Source of the DNA: Sclerodactyla briareus
Lineage: Eukaryota > Echinodermata > Holothuroidea > Dendrochirotida > Sclerodactylidae
NCBI GenBank assembly: GCA_026419785.1
Contig: JAODTK010000666.1
Location: 1 to 64,000, forward strand
Direction: 5' to 3'
Length of the DNA stretch: 64,000 nucleotides
The notes beneath the pieces are model-generated. The model was not told the origin of the DNA. It saw nothing but the letters and a program-made list of their open reading frames with translations, and did no database searches. The translations under genes and the position numbers were made by a program. Positions 21,061 through 33,850 of this stretch are shown here, in pieces (the stretch's first letter is position 1; every line of letters begins with the position of its first letter).

Positions 21061-23238
21061 TTGGCCTGGTACGTGAGGAGAACGGCCCTGGTTAAAGTTG
21101 ACCATTCTGCAATCCATTAATGTGTGTTGTAAAAGACACAGACATGTCTAGCGTACAGTACCCATACTGTCTTAAGCAGTCAGTATGTGTACAGACTGAA
21201 TGCCATGAATATTCGATGCTTTTTCGATGACGATAACATTTAGTAGTACTCAACGTATTAAATCCACCTATCCATTGCTCCGAAATACGGTCACAACGCC
21301 TGTCCAATAGGAATGAAAGGTTGTGAATAAATGACTCTATCGATGAATGAATCTATAGGCCTCCTGACAACGACCGTTATTCAATCAAAAAGTTATATTG
21401 GTCGCAGCGGCGATCACAATCGCTGCGAGGAGGAGGTTATGACGTAAAATTGAATCCTGGCACTGGCACGGGAACCCGACAGATGGTGCATTCCTAATTG
21501 AAGGTGGTATCTCCATGGGGAGACTAGGAGGGTGGACTCTTTTGAAGTCTACGATCCTTAGTTGGTTACAAAGGGTCGCGACCTTGTCAGATCTGCCATT
21601 AAAGTGCCGTTAGTACGTATCCAATGAACTCTTGATTACCGCGTTTATCTCGTTGTCCAATGTTGTGTTCAATGCTTACGAGTGGTAGGTGAGTATTAGT
21701 GAAGTCTATAGGCATGCTTGGAAAGACAGAGTGACACGATATCCACGCGCCGAACATATTGCGTTTCGGACGCGAAAAAGTAAACATTCTCACTTTCCAG
21801 TCAGAACAGACATCTTTGAGCCTGTAGGTTTTGAATATGCGACAGGTCGTTAGTGCACTAAGCATTTTAGGCCTGCTGTCGGTAGTTGGCTAAGAGGTAA
21901 AGACAAGATTTCCTTCGCCTGTCTTGAAGGGGGCAAACGGAGACGAACTTGTTGGCAGTCGTAGTTGATGTGCCGCTGAACGTACCCGGCTGCCGGTTTT
22001 CGGTCTGCATCTCACGAGCCGGCTAAAGCGGACGATATGAAGAAGCCATCTCCAAAATAGAGGGGGCTATCGCTCTTTAGTATATATACACGGTCGAATA
22101 TCACCAAAATATCGTCTGCAGGACTTGGTTTGAGAATCCCAAAAAATTGGGATTTTGCCTCATTACGATTCCAGGTGGACGTAGATGTCAGTCATCAGTT
22201 AGCAACACGGGCGTTGGTATGGAGGGAGCACCCTGAATAGATTACCGCGGAAAATCGCCCCATATTTAGGTTCATGAAAATATCTACCAGGAAACTGTCA
22301 ATAACCTTTTACAACACCAAAAAATGAGAATTTTATCGAAGATGATGCATTTGAAGCCTATAAAAGTGACCATAAGCCCCTGTTTCGGCTATGCGCAGGA
22401 GTGATTGCGGTGTTTTGGTATAGCCGCAGAGGTCAGAAAAATAATGAATCGTTCAAAGGGCAAATAAAAAGAATATCCATCTAACGTCGGCCAAAAATTG
22501 GTTGGGGGTTGTCTAAACAATTCCATTTTACAGCAGATGGGCCGTTTCCCGTATTTTATTGAAAGAGAGAATGTCGATTGCGCAATCAAGTTGCGTCCGC
22601 ACCGCCCACTGTAAAGCCATGATTCAGCGGCCCTCGACAGCGAGCAGAACGAAGTCGCCCAGGCGTTTGTTCAGGCAAAACCCCGATTGTTAAAGGTGTC
22701 ATCACTGCACATCTGAGTGAATGAGGTCTTATACGCGTGGAACTAAGTCCAACGCCTGTTTTAACAGGCTCGCATTCACTGACACAATTGAGTCTGGTGA
22801 CTGAGGGTCAAACAGCCTGCGAGTGTGTGCAAAACATGGCAGATTATGTTCCCTGGTGTTCAGTATTACGTTCACATTGTTTTTTCTCTCTCTCTTGCCT
22901 ACCCACGTTGGTCCCAAAAATTCCCATAAGTGGCCTGGGCCCCCTATCCCCGCGCGTGATCACCCTACCGCACATGCTCCTGTAAAAAAATAATGCAGTC
23001 TTAAGAAGAAACAAAACGTGCTCAGGGCAGCTTGTGATTCCTAATGCACTCATCGACATGGAAAATATTACAGCAGGCCACGGATTTTATAATCTGGAGC
23101 GACCTAACATATATTGAAACCAAGCTTCCTCATCGCTCGCCTTAGCGCAATTAGTGTTGCCAACCTTGTAGTGTCTGTGGTTTTCAGTTTGTCCTCGCCT
23201 AAGAAATTCAAGGAGATCACTTATGTCCTATGATTGCG
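21061..23238. other. unassigned DNA
   Basis: No gene or repeat recognised. A self-complementary pair 'CGCAGCGGCGATC...CGCTGCG' lies at about 21403-21428. Short frames (61-88 codons) lack motifs. Confidence 0.4.
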
Positions 23239-23301
23239 TGGTGTGTGTGTGTGTGTGTAGGTGTTTGTGTGTGTTGTGTGTGTACGTGTGTGTGTGTGTG
23301 T
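23239..23301 (+). repeat. interrupted (GT)n microsatellite
   Basis: GT runs with short interruptions. Confidence 0.9.
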
Positions 23302-23394
23302 CCACTTTCTCGTTTTCGGATTTCTCACCAACCGTGTGTAGCAAACCGGGGTTGGGTGTACACGATCTGATTAGCTTTGGGTAGCGAAGTCATT

Positions 23395-23880
23395 AAGAGT
23401 TGGTATTAGCTTATTTTGGTAATTTATTGTTTAAGCTCGTTAGCAAGATTACGCCAGAACCGTATGTGCTAAGGATATAGTTTTTGGCAAGTAGACCCAG
23501 GATACAGGTAATGAACTGATTAGATTTCCACAAGGGAAATATATGCTAATTTAAAGTGGTCTAATTTGCATAATTATGCGAATTTTCGGAATTTTGTCGG
23601 AATTTTCACGAACTTGGTGAATGTGGTCCCCAATGGTCACGGGGAAATCAGAAAGTGAAGTCGGGTCCCTGGGGTCATTTATACTGTCCTAATTTGCATA
23701 TTTTATGCATTTTTGATAGTTTGTTAGAATTTCCACAAACTTGGTAAATATGATCCCACCTTTGATCCAGATCATTTTGAAAGGTACATCTGGGGTCAGT
23801 GAGGTCATTGTATGGCCTAATTTGCATAATTTTATTCCAATTTCCAACTTGGTAAGAATTTCTCATGCTTCATAGATGTC
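23395..23880 (+). repeat. family B tandem repeat, about 140-bp units
   Basis: 'CTAATTTGCATAATTATGCG', 'CTAATTTGCATATTTTATGC' and 'CTAATTTGCATAATTTTATT' start at about 23563, 23689 and 23817. Between them are 'TTTTCACGAACTTGGTGAA' and 'GGTCATT/GGTCA' words. This is a clear three-unit example of family B. Confidence 0.8.
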
Positions 23881-24609
23881 CATTCCCAGTCCCCTACTCT
23901 GATGGGTTTTGATATTCATGAATTTGATTGAATTCCATCAATATAATAGCTTCTGCTAGAACATGAACCTGAGGAAACAAGAACCATAGCCCTGTGACAA
24001 TTGTGCTGTATAACTGCCCAGCCACAACCCGCTCTTTTACCCAACCCATTGGATTAGGTTGATTAGACCATTCAAAATACTGTAACTTTTTTCCGTCCTC
24101 TCTTCTTGCCGTGGACTGGGGACAAATGTGTGGTTTCCTAAAGATATATTTTGGGACGCCTTGACTGCTGCATGTGGTTATCATTGTTGTGTGTGGGGGA
24201 GCGGGGGAGGGTGTTTGGCTGCCTGGGCGGGGGTGGGGGGGGGGGGCATGTCCTGCTGCTTGGAAAATAAAAGCAATGAAGTACTTAAGAAAATGATTTT
24301 AAAGGGCAAAAGCCGGGCTCTAAGGGGATTTAGAACCTTTCAAGTTGAATTTTGAGTCAAAGAAGTTGAACTGAGCGATTAAACTTTGTTCAAAATTTGG
24401 TATTTAGGGAGATAAAGAGTGGGGGGCCAGACGAATGAAGAACGCAATTAAGGGACTTTTGGTAATAAGAGTCAAACGTTATTAGTCATTTTTTTTAGGA
24501 ATTTTTGGGAAGGTTTATGTGTTATAAGGGAAAATATGTGATGTTCGTTGACAAAATGACGATGGTTCTGCATGAACCAGTTGGTTGTGTATAGTGTTTA
24601 GTGTAGTGA
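23881..24609. other. unassigned DNA with a G run
   Basis: G-rich tract 24195-24246 including a 12-base G run. The 96-codon minus-strand frame at 23894-24184 has no recognised motif. Confidence 0.4.
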
Positions 24610-24665
24610 ATAATAGAAACCACCGATCGCAGCAACCAGGCGAGCACTCTTGGCGACGCCTTGTA
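24610..24665 (+). repeat. short dispersed repeat R1, copy 3
   Basis: 'GAAACCACCGATCGCAGCAA', 'CCAGGCGAGCACT' and 'GGCGACGCCTTGTAA' match copies at 3825 and 12880. Confidence 0.6.
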
Positions 24666-25423
24666 AGAATGATGAGTTGGAGTTGGCAACACCAGCCCAG
24701 GTTAATCAGAACCCGCCATTTTACACAGGCCATACTCCCACTCGCACCCAGCAGGGAGCTTGCACCCACAGCTGCCAAGCTCGTATCGACGTGGTGGGTT
24801 TTACTTTCACTAGGTTTTCCGCATACACCTTTCTCTCGCACTTCAGACTTCAACCTCTCAATTACTAATATTACCTTTTTAATATAACAATCCTCTTAGT
24901 GTAGCGTGCACTTTTGAGCCGTATTTAATCTATCTGCGCTGTTTTACAGACATATGGCGTTAACATGTTTCTGACAGCCAGAACAATTTTTTTAGTGGCA
25001 AGTACATACAACTCATTCTATTCATTGCTCGCGTCAATTATCACAGCTTTCTATTGCATAATTACATGCTTAGGTAATAGCTACGTCAATTCATACAATT
25101 ATGGGATGAAAAACTAGGTCCTGTTAAATTTTCTATTAGTTACCACAATATTTATAGGCGACTTTAGGCCTACTGCCTCCTTTCAACCTTTCCGAGTTAT
25201 AACTTTTTTCGGGGCTGCCATTAACAATACTATTGGAACTCGGTTCACATTCATCAATCCATTATCGTTCGGTGTTTTAGAGCCCCCCCTTACTTGAGGT
25301 TATTATTACTCCACACAGAACAAATTCATTATTGTTTTGTTTTCCCTTCCCTCGCCAAATGGGTATCCATCATACCGAATCCCATCTGTACTACCGTCTA
25401 ATCAACATAACTAGGGGACATTG
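24666..25423. other. unassigned DNA
   Basis: No gene recognised. The overlapping frames at 24515-24887 on both strands show no family motif. Confidence 0.4.
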
Positions 25424-25800
25424 TACACTGAAAACCTAATCAAAAACGGCTAGTCAGGCTGGTGCCTCGACCGACTAACCAAGAACTAGTCGTTGTGACC
25501 GACCAATTATTATCTAGTCGGGTGTGACCCTCCTAACTTTTGGAACCGACTAATACACATTTCGGGACCGACCTTAATCACAAACTGTCGGTTTGCGACC
25601 GCTAGCTATTTTGTCTAGTCGGTGCCATTTCAGTGCACACCGCCAGTTTAATTGTTAGTCGGTCACGGTGCCGACCGACTAGATCCTGACTAGCGAAACG
25701 TTAGGTCGTTTGGGTGCCTCGACCGACTAACTTTTATCATCCGACTGGCTAAGATATTCCCTAGTCGATCTCATTATTCCTATCGACCGACTAGTGACCA
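25424..25800 (+). repeat. CGACTAG-rich inverted arm, left
   Basis: At least ten GACTA/TAGTC words in about 370 bases, many as CGACCGACTA or CTAGTCGG. Much denser in CpG than the flanks. Confidence 0.75.
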
Positions 25801-28379
25801 TCATGCTTGAATAGCACTGGACCAAGGTAATCATGTTGGGGGTGAAAACCAGTAGAACAAGAACAATATAGATTTTGAAATAGATTCACTGTATTGATTC
25901 GGTCACTAGTGTTTACGTACTACTTCTAATACTTGAAAACATGAGCAAGCATATGGAGCATATGAACTCATTAATAATACTGTTTTTTTAATGAAATAAA
26001 ATTCATTTCCATGTTCAACTCTACCCCTTACCCCCTCTCGAGCCCATCAATTACACAATGAGAAAAAGTCATCAATAGGACTTACAACTTATGATTTCTA
26101 ATATTATTCTAACACTACAAGTGGATCCACTCGAAGACTATACTCAAGGTCACTTTATCAGACATGCCAACATTAATTATATGGCATTCATTGACAGTTT
26201 CAACAAATCCCAACCCACACTCTTTAAAATACCCCCAATCCATACTGTTCAAAAATGCATCGATTGTGGAGGACAGTTACATGCAGGGAAAGATAATTTT
26301 GAATTTCAGTTACCAAACAAAAGAATTTGGTGAAATATGATGCATAAAAAAGCAAGGGAAAAACAGATTAAAAGCCAATGCAGATTCATTTAACAGATTA
26401 GCCTTAAAGTAGCATAGGTACATCAACAGAGGGCATAGCAAAACCACACACCCAAATTAGCAATGTTGCCATGTCGAGATATTTTTCAATTTTACTTTTG
26501 AAAAGTGAGGATTCGAAGACATCACAGGGGGGATGGTCGCAAAAAGTGGTTATCCCTCGACCCTGCATACAGTGAATGCTTGCAATTTTGCGCCGGTACC
26601 CAAAAAGACATAAAATATCACTGTAAATTATTATTCCCTAAGTTCCATCAGCACTGAAATATATTCGAGAAAATAAGCATCAATGGTATTGAAAACGAAT
26701 GGCCATCGTTCAATACCATACCACAACTCCAGTAAAATTACAGTACTCATAAAATTTATATAAAAACATGAATGAGACAATGGTGATTCAGTCCGCAAAA
26801 CCCAAAAAAAAAGCCAGGCGGTCCCATCAATTAGGTTTTCGCTACAGGACCCTATTCCACGAAATTACAAATTTTATACCTAGTAATAATATCATTTCAA
26901 CGAAGAAACAAAATCCAATTGAGTTTAATAGGCTGGGTATCTCCATGGCTGGAAAGTACATGAAAAGAGCTGAATGGAACTTTAATATTTTGTGAACGCT
27001 TTTGTTGGTTTTTCTTTTCTTTCCTTCAAAATCCCATTTATTAGTCTTTTTTTCGGTACAAGATTTTTTGTAAGTCCTTGTCACACCGAACACCCTTACT
27101 TACCACAGTTCCCCGTGTGATGTCACAAGGCAAATATTGCCAATGGCTGATATTTGCTTTGTCTGACATTTTGAATGGCTGAATTGGTCTGGAGTTTTGG
27201 CTGCCATAGTGTAATGAGTAGAAAGTAATAGTAAGTAAGAATATAAAGTCCAGTCTATTTGTGACTGGTGACCATTGGCCTTTGAAATTACTTTAAACAA
27301 AATGAGAGCATGTAAAATTGAAAAATCTGACAATATATATGATACCTACGGGAATTACAGGTCTCAAGTGTTTTCCCACATGCATGAGCATATGAACACT
27401 AATACTGATGTGCAATACTGAGTTGCAATCATTCCCAATCACATCATGCACATGACTATGACATATTTGCATGGCAGGGCTTTGACCATTCCAGGGATGA
27501 CTAATAGTTGTTTAGCCTCACTCCGTTCTTCCCATAGGAGAGGCGATATATGCTTGCCGTTATTAAATTTCCCTGGTGTTCATCAAATCCCACTCATCAC
27601 TCCTGGATTTGTGGCAGACCTCTACTTTTGATGGCTTTCCTCCAATTCGGAAGGGCAGTCTCTACCAGCCAGCCTGCTTGAGATGTTCTGGGTCATTCCA
27701 TCCTTCACTCCTGAATATGGCACAACGTAGAGCTGACACCTGCGTTACCTGTCCCTCGCGTTTGCTTGTTCGCACTCTACAGTGCCCTGAGGGAGGGTGA
27801 TCCCCGTGTTGTTTTTGGCCGTCCCCAATCAGCTCTTCTTGGATGTGCGCCTGGAATACCAGTCTCTTGGTTCTCGCTGTTCACACAGTGGCTATTGACC
27901 AACACCCCGACTTAAAGTCAAACCGAGGCTTCAACTTCCGAACAAGAGGGCATTTGAGCTACGTGCCCTCCATAGTCTCCACTTACATAAGGTAAACCCC
28001 TCACCATGTTTTTGCGACATCGACTGGCACTGTCAACTTCCTCTCCTCTCTATCTTCTCTAAGTTGTCCACAATCGCACTGGTCCCAAGGGGCACCATCC
28101 TGGAAACGGCAAACAGCTGGTCCACAGCTTACTGTCCTACCGTACTCTCGCAACAGAAACCCTCTTAAACACTGAAAGTAATGATTTCACCAAGTTTATA
28201 TTTCTTCTGTGAGTAAACCATCCTTCGAACTACATCCAAAACACTGTTCCTGGTGACATAGGTGACAGCTTGATTTTTTTTACCTGGGAAGTCAATGGAC
28301 AATCTGAGCTATAAATTCCTGTCATTGTAAATAGAAACACAAAATAAGAAACAAACACATGGGGACAAGCACCACCCCC
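25801..28379. other. unassigned DNA
   Basis: AT-rich. Frames of 60-83 codons (for example 26091-26333 with one CxxC, and 26768-26995, Lys-rich) do not resemble known proteins. No splice-supported exon seen. Confidence 0.4.
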
Positions 28380-28760
28380 ACCCTTTCAGTCACGCCTGGA
28401 GAACCAGAGCGGCAGCATTACAATCTGAATTCTCATGTTCCATGGGGATTGGGCTGGCTCGATGACTGCCTAAGAATTTCTAAAACGGGATTCTGGAACC
28501 TTCTTGGCTTCCTGCAGAGTTATGAACAAACACAATACAATGAGAATGTTACTGTCCTCAAGATTCTCATTAGGGCAAAATAAATTCTTGTTCAATGTTA
28601 GCATATTGTCCGTTTCAAACATAGGAGGAGGAGGGCGCACCTCAAATAATGCCAGCAATCCAGTATGCTAAGCAACTGCTTGCCAAGCCCGGCATGAATA
28701 TATGCAAGTGCATATTGGTGTAATAGAAACTTTTAGTTTCGGAAGGATGAGGACACTTTT
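28380..28760 (+). repeat. diverged direct duplication, copy 1
   Basis: This stretch matches 29665-30050 in order: 'TTTCAGTCACGC', 'ACAATCTGAAT', 'GATGACTGCC', 'TGGCTTCCTGC', 'CTCAAGATTCT', 'AGGCAAAATAAA' type words and 'GGAAGGATG'. Offset is about 1290 bases. No shared open frame, so it is not an obvious duplicated exon. Confidence 0.7.
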
Positions 28761-29664
28761 AAATCATTGATATTTTCCTCTACACTGATTGAAAGACAGA
28801 TAGTGAACTATATGATGTTTTTGATGTAGTATTGTCATATTCCAGCAGCAAAAGTGTAATGTACAAGTCTTCTGCTAAACTAAATTGACGTAATAGTAAA
28901 CATGATTATTTGTTCATCCCTAGAAGACATGTAACCTTTAAAGAGTTGCTGATGGTAGCCAACACTAACACTGTTCTCCTCCCCAGATCTCTTTGATATG
29001 TGCCTAGCTACTTAGCACATCCCGGATTGATAATTGACCTGGAGGCTGGATTGCCATCTCTCCCTAGCAATGTTGATCTTGACTATGGTGGTATGGTCTC
29101 CTTGCAGTGAATGCTCGCATCACCAGCAATACCAGCACCAGGGTCCGAAATACTTTTCAATTTCTAATTTCGTGGCTCTTTTTGGAGAGAAAAGTGCCCC
29201 CTTAAAAACTAATTTTGGGGGGCTAGTTCAAGAGCGTTCGGAGGCCTACCATTTAAAGAAATATTAATTTGTTCCGGAACACCCTCAAATGGCTATGAAC
29301 TTGGATAAATTGTATAATGCCAATGTGATTAGTCACTCAGAATAGGCCCCCCACAGAATGGGGATAGGAATGGGTTTAGGGGCTTCAGCCATCTCGGCAT
29401 AAAATGCATCAAGAATCCTTTTTGCTAGTATGCACCAATGGTAAACAAAGTTGTCAGGCGCGACCTTCCCAAATTTTTGACATTTTTTTCCCCGCCCCCT
29501 GATGTGATTTGGATAGCTCTTTGTAACTTTCGAGGGCGAATTCACCCACAGCCCCGTGTTTTTCGACGCTGACCATCACTACTAAAACAGAATATTTCCC
29601 CCTGCCATACTGTGATCAAAAAAACTGTTACAAAACATCGGCCCGCGAAGTAGGCAGACCGGCC
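28761..29664. other. spacer between the two duplicate copies
   Basis: No gene recognised; a 77-codon frame at 29034-29267 has no motif. Confidence 0.4.
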
Positions 29665-30050
29665 CTCCACCCTCTCAGTCACGCATGAAAAGGACATCGC
29701 AGCATCACAATCTGAATGCCTCAGTGGCCCCATATCCAACTGCATGGTCTTGCCCGATGACTGCCGTTAGAAGTCCGCACGTTCTGACACCTGGCTTCCT
29801 GCGAAATTAAAAATTAAGAACAGATTCAATACCATGAGAATGAACTCGTCTCTCAAGATTCTATGGAAGGCAAAATAAAAATTTTGAACAATTAAGTTCG
29901 GCAGTTTGCGTTTTCAAATAGTCGTAAAAGAGGAGGCATCACCAATAATAATGTCTGTTATAATCAGCTCACTACCATATGTTAAAGATGACAGAAGTCC
30001 TTTATTTGGCATACTGGTGATAGGACACCAGTTTAGTTTTGGAAGGATGC
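29665..30050 (+). repeat. diverged direct duplication, copy 2
   Basis: Partner of 28380-28760, interrupted by several small indels. A G run (30053-30060) follows the matching 'GGAAGGATGCAAGG'. Confidence 0.7.
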
Positions 30051-31460
30051 AAGGGGGGGGGACTTTGAGCCAGGAAAGAAGCAGCAATAATCTAGGGAAT
30101 CAGAGTTGCCAGTCCTGGGAGTACCCTAGCAATTCCCAATTTATCCTGCACTGAACTACACTCATGTTCGATCCTATTCCTAATCTGAGGAATAGCAAAC
30201 ACTAGCCCCCTTTTCCCAATCAAAACATTTACACTTCTAATCTGGCTGTTATAGTTATCATACATGCACATCCGCTGCAATAACCAAACTCAAAAACCTT
30301 TAACACATAGGCTAATGCATGGTAATATGAACAGGTTTTGCTTTGAACTCGCACTGTAGCACATGTGCAAAGAATGTACTTCACAGGGGAATGATGCGAA
30401 GACGGCTCATGTGCCGATTAATATACAACTCAGATAAGAATGTTTCACTTAAAAGTTAATGAGATTATTCTCCGGGTGGGACCAGTCAAACCACATTCAC
30501 GGCTACTCTCGCTAGCTTTTGGCCGTACCTCCATAACTGCACTAAACTTCTTGCTTTCAATAATTACTTGGCAATCTCATCAGCCCATGAGTCAACCTCT
30601 AGGCGTATACATAGGCACTGTACCGTTAATTAGCCTAAGCCTACATTTAGGCTACACAATCATATGAACAGGTTGGAATTGAAATCCTCTGTAATTGCGG
30701 AGTACCTCACAAACTCCGAACTTCTGACTTCATGGTACACTGCCTCGCCTCCTTAGACACAAATTGCTTGAATTTATGCCAATGGTGTTATAGAAGACAA
30801 AAAAGAGCCTAGAACATGAGGCAGTTTGCCCCCGAGGCAAGAAGTGGCCAGATCTGGCTTGGAGTAGGAACATGCCTTCTGCGAAATTTCAGTATAGTCT
30901 AGGCCTATATTATTAGCTTGGGCTAAATAACGTTAAGAGTGCATTGTAGGCCTATTAAAGTAGGCTTAGAATTCAGGGGTAGCGGGGTGGCTCTTGAAAG
31001 AAAAGGGGTCCAATACCGCAATTTAACTAGGGAATTGAATAAAAATGCCAACATTTTATTATCAGTTAATATAGGGCATTTTGGAACAATTTTGGGGTAC
31101 GAAACCAGTGTTTAAAGGGTCTACTAAATGCCAAGAGAAAGGGGTCATAGACCTCAGACCCCTTAAACCACTACCCCTGGCTAGAATGTTGGGAGGTTAT
31201 GTTTTGAACTAGTGCAATACACCACAATTGGAAAATGAGTATGTTACTGTAGGATGGCTGATTTTTCGGGTTCCCTTCCAAGTTTTCCTAGGCTAGACTA
31301 GTAATAATAGAGTGAACACAAGTTTCCTACAAAGTAAAAAGACCCTACACATTTCACGGGGACGTCTGTCGAACCGGGATGTTTTGGTAGGTAGTTTTGA
31401 AGGAATTTGGACAGAATAATTAGGTGCCGATCGAGGCATGATTGGCATAAATATGTAGAC
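30051..31460. other. unassigned DNA
   Basis: Contains several AGGCCTA words (30901, 30950) but no gene or RNA recognised. Confidence 0.4.
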
Positions 31461-31621
31461 CCATGTGCCTCTAAACTTAGAATCAGTGCCTGGAAGTGAC
31501 GTTGTTGTACAATAGGCCTACATTGTTACCTGTGCACAGTGTCAGAGTTAATATCACAAGGTTCGGGTCAGTGGACACCTCTACTTCCGGGCACTGATTC
31601 TAAATTGTCCCCCCCCATGTG
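31461..31621. mobile_element. small MITE-like inverted repeat
   Basis: 'CTTAGAATCAGTGCCTGGAAGT' (31475-31496, quoted in part) is complemented by 'ACTTCCGGGCACTGATTCTA' at 31583-31602. Pairing extends outward to CCATGTG/ACATGGG (31461 and 31615), with a C run in the right arm. Arms of about 36-40 bases flank a loop of about 85 bases. Confidence 0.65.
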
Positions 31622-31869
31622 TACCTGAGTGTTATTGTATGAGAATAGTGTTAGGGAAGTGGGTTGGGGTTAGGAGTGTACTGAGTGTAGTTCAGGTGAT
31701 GATTGGTAACGATAAGATTTGTGATTTTAAATTGTAATTGTAATCTGACTCATCCAAAGGCCTAATCCCATTAAACTTACATCCAAATACACATAGGCAT
31801 CATTATGCAATCATGCCCAAATGGATCCCTCGCATATTCGCCCAGGCCCATTCCGACTAAGAAAAAAAA

Positions 31870-32422
31870 TAGGCTTTATATATTTATAGGACGCTCGTGC
31901 GTCGATCACGATCGTTGAGTCGATCATCAGGCGCGCCATGTTGTAGTACCAAAACGCGCGTGTGACTGTGTGAATATCACCTGATTCAAAAACATCCGCG
32001 CGTAGTATGATTCGGATTCAGACGATTCAAAACCAATTTTATCATTCCATTGTTCCTATTTCAGGAGAACAAAATGTATAACCTTGGAGGATTTTGGTGT
32101 TTTATTAGGTGCTGAATGGCCTGCCAGAAATTGCCGAAAAGAACAAGGGAAAATTGTTTTTGCGTGTTCCTGTCCCAGGATAGTTGACAAGATGTTTTTT
32201 AGTTGTTGAATTGCAGGTGAACGAGTTCGAAATTTTTGCAGTGCCGTATTTGTGAGGAGTAAATTTCTGCATTGGTGATCGGACTACGCGATCGGAAAGC
32301 TAAGCTTTGTTGAATTCTGCCATCTATTTTTTTAACCCCTTTTGCCTCGAAACGATTTATTCCATTGGGACAAAATTTATCATGAAGGAGGAAGACAACA
32401 GATGAGGGAATACTTCGGGTAA
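31870..32422 (+). promoter_or_regulatory. candidate promoter and 5' untranslated exon
   Basis: A TATA-like CTTTATATATTTATAGG at about 31873 is followed by a CpG-rich stretch (31900-32010), then by a long stretch ending in the strong splice-donor match CGG/GTAAGT (about 32418). Two short start-stop pairs occur upstream of the donor, as in untranslated leaders. No downstream coding exon is identified, so this is speculative; the nearby inverted arms could mean it lies inside a mobile element. Confidence 0.2.
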
Positions 32423-33039
32423 GTTTCGTTCATTTCGTAATTTTTTTCTTGCTTTTGTTATTTAATATGTCCCTAGGTGACGACTCACGATTGTCTCGTA
32501 TACAGTAACCGTTAGGCAGAGGTTAGCCTAAGTGATCTAATTAGCCTAACGTACTCGTATGAATTGAGGAAAAGTTAGTTGCCGTAAACAGTAAATGCAA
32601 ACTACAGAATGTCAGCAGTCATCGATCGGTATCACGAGCGTGATGTGGAGGAATGTGACATGCAATTGACGGAGCGGATGTAAATATCTTCATGAACATG
32701 TGGAAAGCTTTGTTAATTAAAATCGGTTTCCAGGCTTCGCTTCGTTTCGTACGACAATTGCAATTTGATATGACCTGGGGTTTGCCTCTCAATTCCTTAA
32801 CCGTCGAATCACTACCCTTACTCTCTGAATTAGAAGAAACAAACTTCATGGATACAAATTCCACTAACTGGCTATTTCTGATAAAGTTGGAATAGTGTGC
32901 GGAATTTATAATTGAATAAACACACATTTTTGAGTGAAACATAGGTGTACGAAGGGTCAATTTTTCTCCGAAATGAAACTTCAAAATTGACGCCCCTCAT
33001 GCCCCCCAACTCGCATGAGTCATCCATTGAGGAGACGAT
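32423..33039. other. unassigned DNA
   Basis: Overlapping frames on both strands (32619-32984) have no motif I can name. Confidence 0.4.
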
Positions 33040-33307
33040 TCGAAGGGTTGGTCGGTATTATTAGTCGGTCCGGAGATGTTAGTCGGTTAAGCTAGTCGGT
33101 CAAAACTCGCTAGTCCGTCGACGTTATTGAGTGCTAGTCGGTTGTGGTAAACTAGTCAGTGAAAAATTATTCATTAAGTCGGTTCTGACGGAGCTAGTTA
33201 TCACTGACCAATTTAAGTGGACCTTTGCTATCCGTAACGACCGACTAGTTTACCGACTAGCAAAAACGCTTGTCGTGACGCTTTGACTAGTTTTTGTTTT
33301 CAGTGTA
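33040..33307 (-). repeat. CGACTAG-rich inverted arm, right
   Basis: About ten TAGTCGG/CCGACTAG words, ending GTTTTCAGTGTA, the complement of the start of the arm at 25424. Confidence 0.75.
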
Positions 33308-33639
33308 TCGAGTACGCCAGTTTACATACTCTCATTGCCCTCATCGGGATTCTGGTTTCTCCCTGTAACACTGTTTCGGTAAACTTGTACAGCGCAAGAT
33401 ACTAGCGTCACAGTTACGAACATTTGCATATGTGTTCTATATCTACTGCAGAAATGTCATAGGCATGCTAGGCGCACGCTGCCTCTAGTTCTGTTCTTGT
33501 ATTTCGCGGCCATCAGAGTTGCGAGATGGAGAAAAGTCTCCCTCGCTCAAACCCTGTGAGAGGCCAGGGTGTCACCCACCTCTCTATGATTGGTATATTC
33601 TTTATACGGCATGTGCGCATCCAAGCACATAGCTCGAGA

Positions 33640-33850
33640 TCTGACGATGAGGATAGTGCCTCACTGGCTGTCACTCAAAGAGGCTGGTTAAACAGATACG
33701 AGTTAACAAAGTAATCCATTTAGACTACCGAATCTACATGGATAATCCCACTGTCCACCCAACTCGCGCCTCGTGCGACCAATCAGGAGCTATGCTACGC
33801 TATTCCATATTTTCCCTGGGGCATCTCTAATGCGATGTATGTAATTTCGG
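33640..33850 (+). repeat. dispersed repeat, partner of 12070-12250
   Basis: Shares 'AACAAAGTAATC', 'ATTTAGA', 'ACCGAATCTAC/ACCGAATTTAC', 'AATCCCA' and 'CGCCTCGTG' in order with the earlier copy. Confidence 0.45.

Larger units (their letters stand above)
25424..33307. mobile_element. possible 7.9-kb foldback-type element with CTAGTCG arms
   Basis: The left boundary reads TACACTGAAAACC and the right boundary reads GTTTTCAGTGTA, so the outermost bases are inverted complements. Just inside both ends lie arrays of CGACTAG/CTAGTCG words. The two arms (about 370 and 270 bases) are otherwise diverged. No transposase was found between them and no target duplication is visible. The alternative is two independent insertions of one family in opposite orientation; an internal TTTCAGTGCAC at about 25636 would allow a smaller 216-bp left element. 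Confidence 0.35.
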
